From positions 7,807,001 through 7,871,000 of the forward strand of contig NZ_CP108529.1 in NCBI RefSeq assembly GCF_036002945.1: DNA of 64,000 nucleotides. Direction: 5' to 3'. The notes beneath the pieces are model-generated. The model was not told where the DNA came from. It saw only the letters and a program-made list of their open reading frames with translations, and made no database searches. Both the position numbers and the translations under genes were made by a program. Below, piece by piece: positions 1-7,982 of the stretch. The stretch's first letter is position 1; each line of letters starts with the position of its first letter. The DNA comes from Streptomyces sp. NBC_01224. GTDB taxonomy: Bacteria; Actinomycetota; Actinomycetes; Streptomycetales; Streptomycetaceae.

Positions 1-911
1 CGCCGCAGCGCGGTCAGTACGTCGTCGAGCGGTGTGGCGGCCCGCACCCGGGCGATCGGCCGCATTGCCGACACGGGGAACGGCACATCGCGCGGTGTGG
101 CGTCCAGGGCGTCCTTCACATGGAGGTAGCCCAGGATCCGCTCCTCGCTGTCCATCACCGGGAAACGCGAGAAACCGGTCTCGTACGAGAGCTGTTCCAA
201 CTGTTCCGGCGTCGTCCCGATCCTGGCGTACACCACCCGCTCCACCGGCATCACCACATCCCGCACCGGGCGACGGCCCAGTTCAAGGGCGTGGTGCAGC
301 CGCTCGGCCGCGCGGTCGTCGACCAGCCCGGCGTCCCCGGCGTCCTTGACCAGCCGGGCCAGTTCGTCGTCGGAGAACGTGGCGGACACCTCGTCCTTCG
401 TCTCGACCCGCAGGAGCTTCAGCAGCGTGTTGGCGAAGGCGTTGACGGCGAAGATCACCGGACGAAGCGCCCTGGCGAGGGCCACCAGCGGCGGTCCGAG
501 CAGCAGCGCGGTCCGCACGGGCTCGGCCAGAGCGATGTTCTTCGGCACCATCTCGCCGAGCAGCATGTGCAGATAGGTCGCCGCGGACAGCGCGATCACG
601 AACGAGATCGGATGGATCAGTCCGAGCGGCACACCCACCGCGGTGAAGACGGGTTCCAGCAGATGCGCGATGGCCGGTTCGGCGACGATGCCGAGGACCA
701 GCGTGCAGAGGGTGATGCCCAGCTGTGCCGCCGCGAGCAGCGCCGATACGTGTTCGAGGCCCCAGATGACGCTTCGCGCCCGCCGGTTCCCGTTTTCGGC
801 CTCCGGCTCTATCTGGCTGCGGCGTACGGAGATCAGCGCGAACTCCGCGCCGACGAAGAAGGCGTTGACGACCAGTGTCATCAGTCCGATGAAGAGCTGG
901 ACGGCGGTCAT
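1..911 (-). CDS. CNNM/CorC-family membrane protein (hemolysin-like), C-terminus outside window
   Basis: This is a membrane protein of the CNNM/CorC (TlyC) group, often implicated in divalent-cation transport or resistance. It begins with an ATG at 911, and about 303 codons are visible before the window edge. The N-terminus is a DUF21-type transmembrane domain with the signatures NAFFVGAEFAL and LGEMVPKN. It is followed by the start of a CBS pair (VVMPVERVVY, FSRFPVMDSEERILGYLHVKD). The end of the second CBS and any CorC/HlyC C-terminal domain lie off the window. Its start overlaps the stop of the upstream paralogue by 4 nt (ATGA), so the two are probably translationally coupled. The ion handled cannot be read from sequence. 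Confidence 0.9.
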   Translation of the reverse strand, partial: MTAVQLFIGLMTLVVNAFFVGAEFALISVRRSQIEPEAENGNRRARSVIWGLEHVSALLAAAQLGITLCTLVLGIVAEPAIAHLLEPVFTAVGVPLGLIHPISFVIALSAATYLHMLLGEMVPKNIALAEPVRTALLLGPPLVALARALRPVIFAVNAFANTLLKLLRVETKDEVSATFSDDELARLVKDAGDAGLVDDRAAERLHHALELGRRPVRDVVMPVERVVYARIGTTPEQLEQLSYETGFSRFPVMDSEERILGYLHVKDALDATPRDVPFPVSAMRPIARVRAATPLDDVLTALR

Positions 912-2245
912 CGTGCGTCCTCCGTCTGCTCGTCGTCGCCGGGCAGCGGCGCATGCAGCAGGGCTCGCGCCGCACGGCGCCCGGAGGCGTCCACCACATC
1001 GAGCCGCCAGCCGGCCAACTCGATCGAATCACCGACGGCAGGGATGCGGCCGACCTCGGTGGCGACAAGTCCGGCGAGTGTCTCGTACGGTCCGTCCGGC
1101 ACCCGCAGTCCGATCCTCTTCAGCTGATCGAGGCGAGCGGCGCCGTCGGCCGACCACAGGGTCCGTCCGTCGGCGTCCTCACCCGCCGGTGCCAGGTCCG
1201 GCGTCTCGTGCGGGTCGTGCTCGTCGCGCACCTCGCCGACCACCTCCTCGACGATGTCCTCCAGAGTCACGACGCCGGCCGTACCGCCGTACTCGTCGAT
1301 GACGACGGCCATGGCGAGCTTGCCGGACAGCCGGTCCAGAAGCCGGTCCACGGTGAGGGTCTCCGGTACGAGCAGGGGCTCGCGCAGCATCTGCGAGACG
1401 CGTGTACGGGGCCGCTGCTCGGCCGGGAGGGCCAGCACGTCCTTGATGTGTGCCACGCCGACGACGGTATCCAGGTTGCCCCGGTAGACGGGGAAGCGGG
1501 ACAGCCCGGTCGCGCGGGTGGCGTTCGCGACGTCCTCGGCGGTCGCCTGCACCTCAAGTGCGGTGACCTGCACCCGCGGGGTCATGACGTTCTCCGCCGT
1601 GAGCTCCGCCAGATTGAGGGTGCGGACGAACAGTTCCGCGGTGTCGGCCTCCAGTGCGCCCGCCCTCGCCGAGTGCCGGGCCAGTGCCACCAGCTCCTGC
1701 GGGCTGCGGGCGGAGGCCAGCTCCTCGGCCGGTTCCAGGCCGATGCGGCGCACGATTCGGTTCGCGGTGTTGTTGAGGTGGCTGATGAACGGCCGGAAGA
1801 TGGCGGTGAAGGCCCGCTGCGGGGTCGCAACGGCCTTCGCCACGGCGAGCGGGGAGGAGATCGCCCAGTTCTTCGGGACGAGTTCGCCGACGACCATCAG
1901 GAACACGGTGGACAGCGCGGTTCCCAGGACGAGGGCCAGGGAGGATGCCACGCCGGGGGACAGGCCCACGGCCTCCACCGGACCGCGGATCAGCTTCGCG
2001 ATCGACGGTTCGGAGAGCATGCCGACCACCAGATTGGTGACGGTGATGCCGAGCTGTGCGCCGGAGAGCTGGAAGGTCAGGCTGCGTACGGCCTTCATGG
2101 CGCTCGCCGCGCCGCGCTCACCCTGCTCCACGGCCCGTTCGAGCTGACCGCGCTCGACGGTCGTCAGAGAGAACTCAGCCGCGACGAAGGCGCCGCAGGC
2201 GAGCGAGAGCAGTACCGCCACCAGCAGCAGAAGCACTTCGGTCAT
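908..2245 (-). CDS. CNNM/CorC-family membrane protein with CBS pair and CorC_HlyC domain
   Basis: This 445-residue protein is a full-length paralogue of its downstream neighbour. In order it shows a DUF21 transmembrane domain (residues about 1-190, with FVAAEFSL and VGELVPKNW), a CBS-domain pair (about 210-335, with VMTPRVQVTAL, LSRFPVYRG and IDEYGGTAGVVTLEDIVEE), and a CorC/HlyC transporter-associated domain (about 360-430). The family is proposed to act in cation efflux or homeostasis in the plasma membrane. The ATG start at 2245 puts the first hydrophobic helix at residues 4-25, as expected. The four-nucleotide overlap with the next gene suggests a two-gene operon and perhaps a heteromer. 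Confidence 0.93.
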   Translation of the reverse strand: MTEVLLLLVAVLLSLACGAFVAAEFSLTTVERGQLERAVEQGERGAASAMKAVRSLTFQLSGAQLGITVTNLVVGMLSEPSIAKLIRGPVEAVGLSPGVASSLALVLGTALSTVFLMVVGELVPKNWAISSPLAVAKAVATPQRAFTAIFRPFISHLNNTANRIVRRIGLEPAEELASARSPQELVALARHSARAGALEADTAELFVRTLNLAELTAENVMTPRVQVTALEVQATAEDVANATRATGLSRFPVYRGNLDTVVGVAHIKDVLALPAEQRPRTRVSQMLREPLLVPETLTVDRLLDRLSGKLAMAVVIDEYGGTAGVVTLEDIVEEVVGEVRDEHDPHETPDLAPAGEDADGRTLWSADGAARLDQLKRIGLRVPDGPYETLAGLVATEVGRIPAVGDSIELAGWRLDVVDASGRRAARALLHAPLPGDDEQTEDAR

Positions 2246-2419
2246 CGGTTCACCTCCGTCCCATGATCCGGCAGGGGCAGGAGGATCGCTCGATGTCGGC
2301 GATGTCGACTACTGGGAGGCTCGCCCATGGGCGGACGCTCACACCTTTCGGAAGGATCGGTCAGGAGACCACCCATCGTAAAGGATCGGCAAAGTTGTCC
2401 GCCCTTTCGGGTGATCGTG

Positions 2420-2845
2420 TCAGTCCGTGAGGGGCTTCACCCACCGCCGCCAGCGATCCTCGCGGTGGTAGCCACCCGCAGCCCACGTGTGATGTGCCCG
2501 TTCGTTGGCTTCCAGGACCATGGCGTCCACCCGTCGCCCGCCCAGGGAGACGAACCGCTGTTCCGCTGCTTCCATCAAGGCGGTGGCGATGCCTTGCCGA
2601 CGGCAGTCCGGGTGTACGGCCAGCCGGTAGGCGGAGCATCGCCAACCATCGAAACCGGCTATGACGGTTCCCGTGAGAAGGCCGTCGTGCTCTGCGAGAA
2701 GCAGGGCCCCGGGGTCCCTTGAGATGAGTCGCGCCACCCCGTCGTGGTCGTCGCTGATGCTCGTTCCTTCCGCGGCTTCGTGCCAGAACCGCAACACGGG
2801 GTCGATATCGATGAGGTCGGCGCAGCGGATGTGGAGATCACTCAT
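2420..2845 (-). CDS. GNAT-family N-acetyltransferase
   Basis: This 141-residue protein belongs to the GCN5-related acetyltransferases, which transfer an acetyl group from acetyl-CoA to an amine. The acetyl-CoA loop is seen as CRRQGIATALMEAAEQ, and the preceding strand as RLAVHPD. It begins with ATG at 2845. An in-frame TTG lies 12 nt further upstream, but the ATG places the first strand (LHIRCADLIDIDPVLRFW) at the normal distance. The acceptor is not predictable. It stands alone between the hemolysin pair and the PP2C phosphatase, and roughly 170 bp on its downstream side carry no gene. Confidence 0.88.
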   Translation of the reverse strand: MSDLHIRCADLIDIDPVLRFWHEAAEGTSISDDHDGVARLISRDPGALLLAEHDGLLTGTVIAGFDGWRCSAYRLAVHPDCRRQGIATALMEAAEQRFVSLGGRRVDAMVLEANERAHHTWAAGGYHREDRWRRWVKPLTD

Positions 2846-2907
2846 GGGGCGAGCCAAGCAGAGGTACGGCCCGCTCGACGAACGATTTCCGCGCGGAGAT
2901 CCGGCCG

Positions 2908-5637
2908 TCAGAGTTCCGCTTCAAGGATGTTCAAGAACGCCGTGCCGTCCACACTCCCGTCGGGTCGGGGCAGTGCCAGCTCCGCCCAGATGACCTTTCC
3001 CTGGGGGGTGTAGCGGGTGCCCCAGCGTTCGGCCAGTTGCGCGACGAGGAACAGGCCGCGGCCTCCTTCATCCAGTGCAGCGGCATACCGCAGATGGGGC
3101 GAGGTACTGCTGCTGTCGGCCACCTCGCAGGTCAGGGTGTGGTCACGCAGCAGCCGCATCGTGACCGGTGCGGAACCGTGGCGGATGGCGTTGGTGATCA
3201 GCTCACTGAGCACCAGCTCCATGGCGAACGCGAGCTCGGACAGACCCCAGTCGTCGAGCTTCTCGGCCACGGCGGCGCGCATCCCCGCCACAGCGGCGGG
3301 ATCGAACGGCACGTCCCAGTCGGCGACGTGGTCGGGCGGGATCGCCCGTGTGCGAGCGATGAGCAGAGCCACATCGTCCTTCGGCCGGCTGGGCAGGAGC
3401 TCGCCGAGCACCGCCTGGCAGCTCTCCTCCGGTGGCCGATCGGGATGGGACGCCAGCGCCTGACGCAGCAGCTCCATCCCCACGTCGATGTCCCGGGTGC
3501 GGTCCTCGATGAGCCCGTCGGTGTAGAGGACGAGCTGCGTGCCCTCAGTCAGCTCCAGTTCCGCGGTCTCGAACGGCATACCGCCCAGGCCCAGGGGCGG
3601 CCCGGCTGGCAGGTCGGGGAACGACACACTGCCGTCGGGCTGGACCAGCGCGGGCAAGGGATGCCCGGCCCGCGCCATGACGCAGTGGCGGGAGACGGGA
3701 TCGTAGATCGCGTACAGGCAGGTGGCGCCTGTGATCACCGCACCGGCGGTCGTCTCCACATCCTCCTGGTCGATACGCCCGACCAGGTCGTCGAGGTGGC
3801 CGAGGATCTCGTCGGGCGGCAGGTCGAGTGTGGAGAAGTTGTGCACGGCAGTGCGCAGCCGTCCCATCGTGGCGGCTGCGTGCAGGCCGTGGCCGACGAC
3901 ATCCCCGACGACCAGCGCCACCCGGCCGCCCGGTAGCGGGATCACATCGAACCAGTCGCCACTCACCCCGGAGAGTGCGGGCAGATAGCGATGGGCGACC
4001 TCAAGGGCGCTCTGCTGGGGCAGGGCACGCGGGAGCAGGCTGCGCTGCAGAGTCACGGCCATGGCGTGCTCACGGGTGTAGCGGCGGGCGTTGTCGATGC
4101 TGACCGCCGCCCGGGCGACCAGTTCTTCGGCCAGGGACAGGTCGTCCTCCTCGAACGGCTGGGGCTTCTCCGAGCGCCAGAAATTGGCCATGCCCAGGAT
4201 GACGCCCCGCGCCTGGAGGGGCACCGTTATGAGCGAATGGATGCCGTACTCGACGATCCTGCGTGTCCGCTCCGGTTCCTGGGCAAGCCAGCCGGGTGCG
4301 GTGGACAGGTCGGGCACCAGCTCCGGCCGGCCGCTGCCGAAGGCCCGTGCCTGCGGCGTGGAGGGGAGGAAGTCGATCAGGCGGCCGCGCTCATAGAGGG
4401 GATGGTCGTCCCGGATGCCCTGGATGGCGGTGCGGCGCATGTCCGCGCCCGTACTGGTCGGCTCGTCCCCGTGCAGGACCGAGTCGGCCAGATCGACGGT
4501 GACGAAGTCGGCCAGCCGGGGGACCGCGACCTTCGCCAGTTCCTCGGCCGTACTCACCACGTCGAGGGTGGTGCCGATGCCGAGCCCGGCGTCGTACAGC
4601 AGTCTCAGCCGCTGGCGGGCTACCTCCGCCTTTCCGGACAGTGCCCGCAGCTCTGTGGAGTCACGCAACGTCGCGACCGTTCCCTCGGGGCCGCCGTGAC
4701 GATCCGTGGGGCGCTGGTTCACCGCGAGCAAGCGGTCCCCGGCGAGGAGCACTTCGTCCGTGGCCGCACGGCCCGAGGTCAGCAGTTCCACCGTGCCGGG
4801 ATCAAGGCCGGGCAAGTCCGAGATGTGCCGCCCCTCGGCATCGTGCGGCAGATCCAGCAGCCGTCTGGCCTCGTCGTTCGCCAGCAGCAGCCGACCGTCG
4901 TTGCCGACGATGAGCACGCCTTCGCGTACGGCGTGCAGCACCGCGTCGTGATGCTCGTACATGCGAGTCATCTCGGCGGGGCCCAGACGGTGGGTCTGCC
5001 GCCGCAGCCGTCTGGCCACCAGCGCCGTCCCGGCCGTGGCCACGACGAGCGCGGCGGCTCCGGTGCCGAGGATGATCGGAATCTGTCGGGACACCACACT
5101 GGTCACGTTCTCGACCTTCATGCCGGCCGACACCAGGCCCACGACTTTGTGACCGAGGTTGTAGATGGGGACGGTCGCCTGCACCTCGTGGCCGAGCGGG
5201 CCTTTGACGGTCTCGGTGTACACATGGCCGGCCAGCGATGGCCCGATGGTGCCGACAAACCTCTTCCCGATCTGGCTCGGCTGGGGATGCGTGTAGCGGA
5301 TCCCTTTCGTGTCCGTCACCACGATGAAGTCGACGCCGGCCGCTTTCCGGGCCGCCTCGGTGAGCGGCTGGAGCACTTTGGAGGGATCGGGTGACTTCAG
5401 CGCGGCCAGGACGCCCGGTGAGTGCGCGAACGTCTCCGCGACGGCAACCGAACGCTGTCTCGCCTCCGCGTTGGTGTCGTGCCGTGACTGCAGCAGGAGT
5501 GCCAGCACCGCGGCCGCAACGAGGAACACCACCAGAGCCACCTGCAGGGCGAAGACCTGCCCGGCAAGGCTCCAAGGGTGTTTCTCCGTGAGTGACCGAA
5601 CCGGTGCGTTCCGGAATCGGCCGAAACGTCTGGCCAC
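2908..5637 (-). CDS. membrane sensor PP2C phosphatase with PAS, GAF, SpoIIE and HATPase domains
   Basis: This is a large SpoIIE/RsbU-type serine phosphatase that probably controls an anti-sigma or anti-anti-sigma partner switch. From the GTG at 5637 it is 909 residues: a first transmembrane helix (QVALVVFLVAAAVLALLLQ), an extracytoplasmic Cache-like sensor, a second helix (IILGTGAAALVVATAGTALV), then PAS, GAF, PP2C and a C-terminal GHKL ATPase. The PP2C domain keeps its metal aspartates (SGDWFD and VGDVVGHG). The ATPase keeps the N box (ELITNAIRHG) and the glycine-rich G2 box (DEGGRGLFLV). It could therefore act as phosphatase and as anti-sigma kinase. The frame stays open up to 5859, so an earlier start is possible. 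I chose 5637 because AAAGGG precedes it and the upstream extension looks non-coding. Confidence 0.85.
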   Translation of the reverse strand: MARRFGRFRNAPVRSLTEKHPWSLAGQVFALQVALVVFLVAAAVLALLLQSRHDTNAEARQRSVAVAETFAHSPGVLAALKSPDPSKVLQPLTEAARKAAGVDFIVVTDTKGIRYTHPQPSQIGKRFVGTIGPSLAGHVYTETVKGPLGHEVQATVPIYNLGHKVVGLVSAGMKVENVTSVVSRQIPIILGTGAAALVVATAGTALVARRLRRQTHRLGPAEMTRMYEHHDAVLHAVREGVLIVGNDGRLLLANDEARRLLDLPHDAEGRHISDLPGLDPGTVELLTSGRAATDEVLLAGDRLLAVNQRPTDRHGGPEGTVATLRDSTELRALSGKAEVARQRLRLLYDAGLGIGTTLDVVSTAEELAKVAVPRLADFVTVDLADSVLHGDEPTSTGADMRRTAIQGIRDDHPLYERGRLIDFLPSTPQARAFGSGRPELVPDLSTAPGWLAQEPERTRRIVEYGIHSLITVPLQARGVILGMANFWRSEKPQPFEEDDLSLAEELVARAAVSIDNARRYTREHAMAVTLQRSLLPRALPQQSALEVAHRYLPALSGVSGDWFDVIPLPGGRVALVVGDVVGHGLHAAATMGRLRTAVHNFSTLDLPPDEILGHLDDLVGRIDQEDVETTAGAVITGATCLYAIYDPVSRHCVMARAGHPLPALVQPDGSVSFPDLPAGPPLGLGGMPFETAELELTEGTQLVLYTDGLIEDRTRDIDVGMELLRQALASHPDRPPEESCQAVLGELLPSRPKDDVALLIARTRAIPPDHVADWDVPFDPAAVAGMRAAVAEKLDDWGLSELAFAMELVLSELITNAIRHGSAPVTMRLLRDHTLTCEVADSSSTSPHLRYAAALDEGGRGLFLVAQLAERWGTRYTPQGKVIWAELALPRPDGSVDGTAFLNILEAEL

Positions 5638-5872
5638 ATTGCCCTTTGTAACACCGCAAGGTCGACGGCGCGTGAGGCGAAGCAGGCCGGGGAGGGCCTT
5701 TCGGGCGGGCGTACACGGCCGTCGCAACCCGCTTCCGAGGGGCCACCGCATCCCGGCGGTACCGTTCTCCTTGCGCTGGGCGGCGCCCTCGCAGAGCCGA
5801 CAGAGCATTCGGAGGACGAATTCCGCCATGTGGTCACGGGCGACCGGTGTACGGGGCACCGGAGGGCTCCTC

Positions 5873-5902
5873 TTGCCGGTGCTAGCGCACCCGCGCTAGC
5901 GT
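5873..5902 (+). promoter_or_regulatory. promoter with embedded inverted repeat ahead of RHH/Fic-like pair
   Basis: A TTGCCG element (5873-5878) and a TAGCGT element (5897-5902) are separated by 18 bp, a good vegetative promoter match. Between and over them lies an inverted repeat with 8-bp arms, GCTAGCGC (5881-5888) and GCGCTAGC (5893-5900). The GTG start at 5909 is seven bases after the -10 element, so the transcript is probably leaderless. The repeat is a likely site for autorepression by the ribbon-helix-helix protein, which is usual for such pairs. Confidence 0.6.
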
Positions 5903-5908
5903 GTTTCT

Positions 5909-6136
5909 GTGCCCAAGACTCAGCTGAACGTGAGAGTGGACGAGGCCACGGCAGAGGCCGCGCGACAGCGCGCGCTGCAGAGGGGAATGAGCGTGAACCG
6001 CTACATAGAGGAGCTCGTGAAGCAGGATGCGGGCGAGGTCGGACACACCTTTGTCGAAGCCGCGGCCGACTTCATGAAGCAGTACGAGTCGGTGTTCGCC
6101 GAGGAGTTCGGCCCGGAGTGCAAAGGCACGCGTTGA
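5909..6136 (+). CDS. ribbon-helix-helix (CopG/Arc-like) putative antitoxin
   Basis: This 75-residue protein has the ribbon-helix-helix signature: a short beta strand (TQLNVRVDEA) followed by two helices (TAEAARQRALQRG and SVNRYIEELVKQ). Such proteins dimerise and bind palindromic operators, and are often the antitoxin of a pair. The remaining C-terminal part (about residues 45-75) is acidic and would serve as the partner-binding tail. The GTG start coincides with the predicted transcription start. The stop overlaps the TTG start of the next gene, so the two are translationally coupled. The DNA-binding fold is clear, and the antitoxin role is inferred from the arrangement. Confidence 0.8.
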   Translation: MPKTQLNVRVDEATAEAARQRALQRGMSVNRYIEELVKQDAGEVGHTFVEAAADFMKQYESVFAEEFGPECKGTR

Positions 6137-6504
6137 ACCTCCAGATCGACCTTTCCTGGCTGCTCATGGTGGCCGAGCACAAGACTCCCGGCGATCCGCA
6201 GGTCGTCGACTGGGGTGCGCTCGTGGCTGCCGTGGCCCGTCATGAGGCCGAGATCTTCGGCAGCCCCGTCTACAGCGACCCGCACTCCAGGGCCGCTGCC
6301 CTGCTGCAGTTGCTGCTCCATGTTCCAGCGCTCGAACACTCGAACGCGATGTTCTCCTCGGCCGTCGCATACGGCTATCTCGTCGCCTCCGGGCTGAAGG
6401 TCATCACCTCGCCCGAGCAGGTGCGCGACCTGGCTCGACTGGTGAAGGAGGGCAAGGCGGACGTCCGGGCCATCGCCGACGAACTGCGCCAGTGGAGCCT
6501 GTGA
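6133..6504 (+). CDS. Fic/Doc-like putative toxin component with degenerate motif
   Basis: This 123-residue protein resembles the small Doc-like proteins annotated in Streptomyces as Fic-family toxin components. The start is a TTG overlapping the previous stop (TTGA). Canonical Fic/Doc proteins carry HxFx(D/E)GNxR for nucleotidyl or phosphoryl transfer. The equivalent stretch here reads HVPALEHSNAMFSSAVAYGY. The Asn and the following helix are recognisable, but the His, Gly and Arg/Lys positions are changed. It may therefore be catalytically inactive or do different chemistry. The family assignment rests on remembered similarity and the overall pattern, not on an intact motif. Confidence 0.7.
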   Translation: MNLQIDLSWLLMVAEHKTPGDPQVVDWGALVAAVARHEAEIFGSPVYSDPHSRAAALLQLLLHVPALEHSNAMFSSAVAYGYLVASGLKVITSPEQVRDLARLVKEGKADVRAIADELRQWSL

Positions 6505-6534
6505 CGCCGCTGGTACGCGGTGGTGGCCGATGCG

Positions 6535-7212
6535 TCAGTCGACCACGGCCGGCCGCCGCGCCACGCCCAGCACACATGCGGACGTGGGCAGCCGGATTCC
6601 CCAGTCGGGCATCCTGACCCTGCGGTAGGCCTCCACCGTGAACCCGGCCCTTTCGATGGCGGCCAGGGTGTCGCGCGCCGTGTGGCACCCGCCCATCACC
6701 AGCGGCCAGACCGTACGGTCCAGCGCCCGCTGGGTCGCTGCCATGGCCCGGTCATCGGCCCGCACATGCTCGAAGAAGCGCAGCTCGCCGCCCGGTCGCA
6801 GCACCCGTACGAGTTCCGCGAGCGAACGTTCCACATTCCGTACTGTGCACAGCACCAGCGAAGTGACAGCCCCGTCGAACGCCTCGCTCTTCACCGGCAG
6901 GGCCTCCGCCGCGCCCGGCACCACATCCACTGGAATTCCGGCACGCAGCGCCGACCGCACCGCCAACTGTCGCAGGCTGCGCTCGGGTTCGATGGCCACC
7001 ACCTCCGACACCGCGGGCGGGTAGTGCGCGAAGTTCAGGCCATTGCCCGCACCTATCTCGATGACCCGGCCGGACATACCGGCCAGCAGCTCCGAGCGCA
7101 CCGCGCCCAGACCCGCCCCGGTCTCCGCGGCCACGCTCATCCGGGCGTAGAACCGGGCGAAGACGGGGTGGTGCACCGCGTCCTCCGGGGTTTTCGTGCT
7201 GCGCAGACGCAT
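6535..7212 (-). CDS. class I SAM-dependent methyltransferase
   Basis: This 225-residue methyltransferase has the Rossmann-like motif I VIEIGAGNGLNFAHYP, an acidic ribose-binding strand (VVAIEPERSL) and the later motif DGAVTSLVLCTVRN. The pattern matches the UbiE/Coq5-like small-molecule methyltransferases, with the segment VLRPGGELRFFEHV after it. The ATG at 7212 is the first start giving the usual short N-terminal helix; the frame remains open further upstream without coding character. The acceptor is unknown. It is convergent with the Fic-like gene and co-directional with bioD, about 80 bp downstream of that gene's end. Confidence 0.88.
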   Translation of the reverse strand: MRLRSTKTPEDAVHHPVFARFYARMSVAAETGAGLGAVRSELLAGMSGRVIEIGAGNGLNFAHYPPAVSEVVAIEPERSLRQLAVRSALRAGIPVDVVPGAAEALPVKSEAFDGAVTSLVLCTVRNVERSLAELVRVLRPGGELRFFEHVRADDRAMAATQRALDRTVWPLVMGGCHTARDTLAAIERAGFTVEAYRRVRMPDWGIRLPTSACVLGVARRPAVVD

Positions 7213-7291
7213 GACGGACCTCCTCGACACGGCGCTCGACCGGAAAGGTACGGCTACTTCGATTCTCCCCCGTCCCGCGCGGCCCAGCCGC

Positions 7292-7981
7292 TCAATCGGC
7301 CGGCCGATTACCGCCCAGTTCCGCCGCCAGCCAACTCCCGGCCAGGACACGGAAGTCGGCAGGATCCAGCGCCCCCGCACCGGCCGGTACGGCACCCAGC
7401 AGCGGGGCGCCCGCAGCTACCGGAAGGTCCGCCAGATTGCAGCGCGCCGCGAGGTCCGGCTCGGCGGGCATGCTGCCCACCACCACACCGAGGCACTCCA
7501 GCCCCCGGGCCCGCAGAGCCTCCGAGGTCAGCGCGGTCGTATTGAGCGTGCCCAGTCCGGCCGCCGCCACGACCAGGACCGGTGCACCCAGAAGCCGTGC
7601 CGCGTCGGCCAGGGTCGCGCCGTCGTCGTCGAACCGTACGAGCAGTCCCCCCGCACCCTCGACCAGCACCAGATCGTGTTCGGTCGCCAGCTTCTCGGCC
7701 GCCTCGGCGATCTCGTACGGCCGTACCGGCGGGAGACCTGCCCTGCGGGCGGCCGTCGCAGGTGCCAACGGCTCGGGGAACCGGGCCAGTTCGACCGTGG
7801 TCACATGGCCGCCCGCCAGCCGTGCCACCTCTGCGGCGTCCCCGGGCTCGCCGGGGGCCAGGCCCGTCTGCGCGGGCTTGAGCACCGCCACACTGCGATC
7901 GCGGCACGCCGCCGCCACGGCCGCGGTCACGACCGTCTTGCCGATCTCCGTGCCCGTACCTGTCACCACCAGAACCGTCAT
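7292..7981 (-). CDS. bioD: ATP-dependent dethiobiotin synthetase
   Basis: BioD closes the ureido ring of dethiobiotin from 7,8-diaminopelargonate, CO2 and ATP in the cytoplasm. The 229-residue protein opens with the P-loop GTGTEIGKTVVTAA and continues with KPAQTG, the substrate-loop motif. A later VEGAGGLLVR motif is also diagnostic of the family. The ATG lies one base after the bioA stop, so bioB, bioA and bioD form one operon. The last codons lie inside a perfect 16-bp palindrome (7294-7309), which looks incidental. Confidence 0.95.
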   Translation of the reverse strand: MTVLVVTGTGTEIGKTVVTAAVAAACRDRSVAVLKPAQTGLAPGEPGDAAEVARLAGGHVTTVELARFPEPLAPATAARRAGLPPVRPYEIAEAAEKLATEHDLVLVEGAGGLLVRFDDDGATLADAARLLGAPVLVVAAAGLGTLNTTALTSEALRARGLECLGVVVGSMPAEPDLAARCNLADLPVAAGAPLLGAVPAGAGALDPADFRVLAGSWLAAELGGNRPAD

Positions 7982-7982
7982 C

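Noticed and set aside
7294..7309. Perfect 16-bp palindrome AATCGGCCGGCCGATT
   Set aside because: It consists of the last bioD codons and has no promoter context, so it is probably a chance feature of coding sequence.
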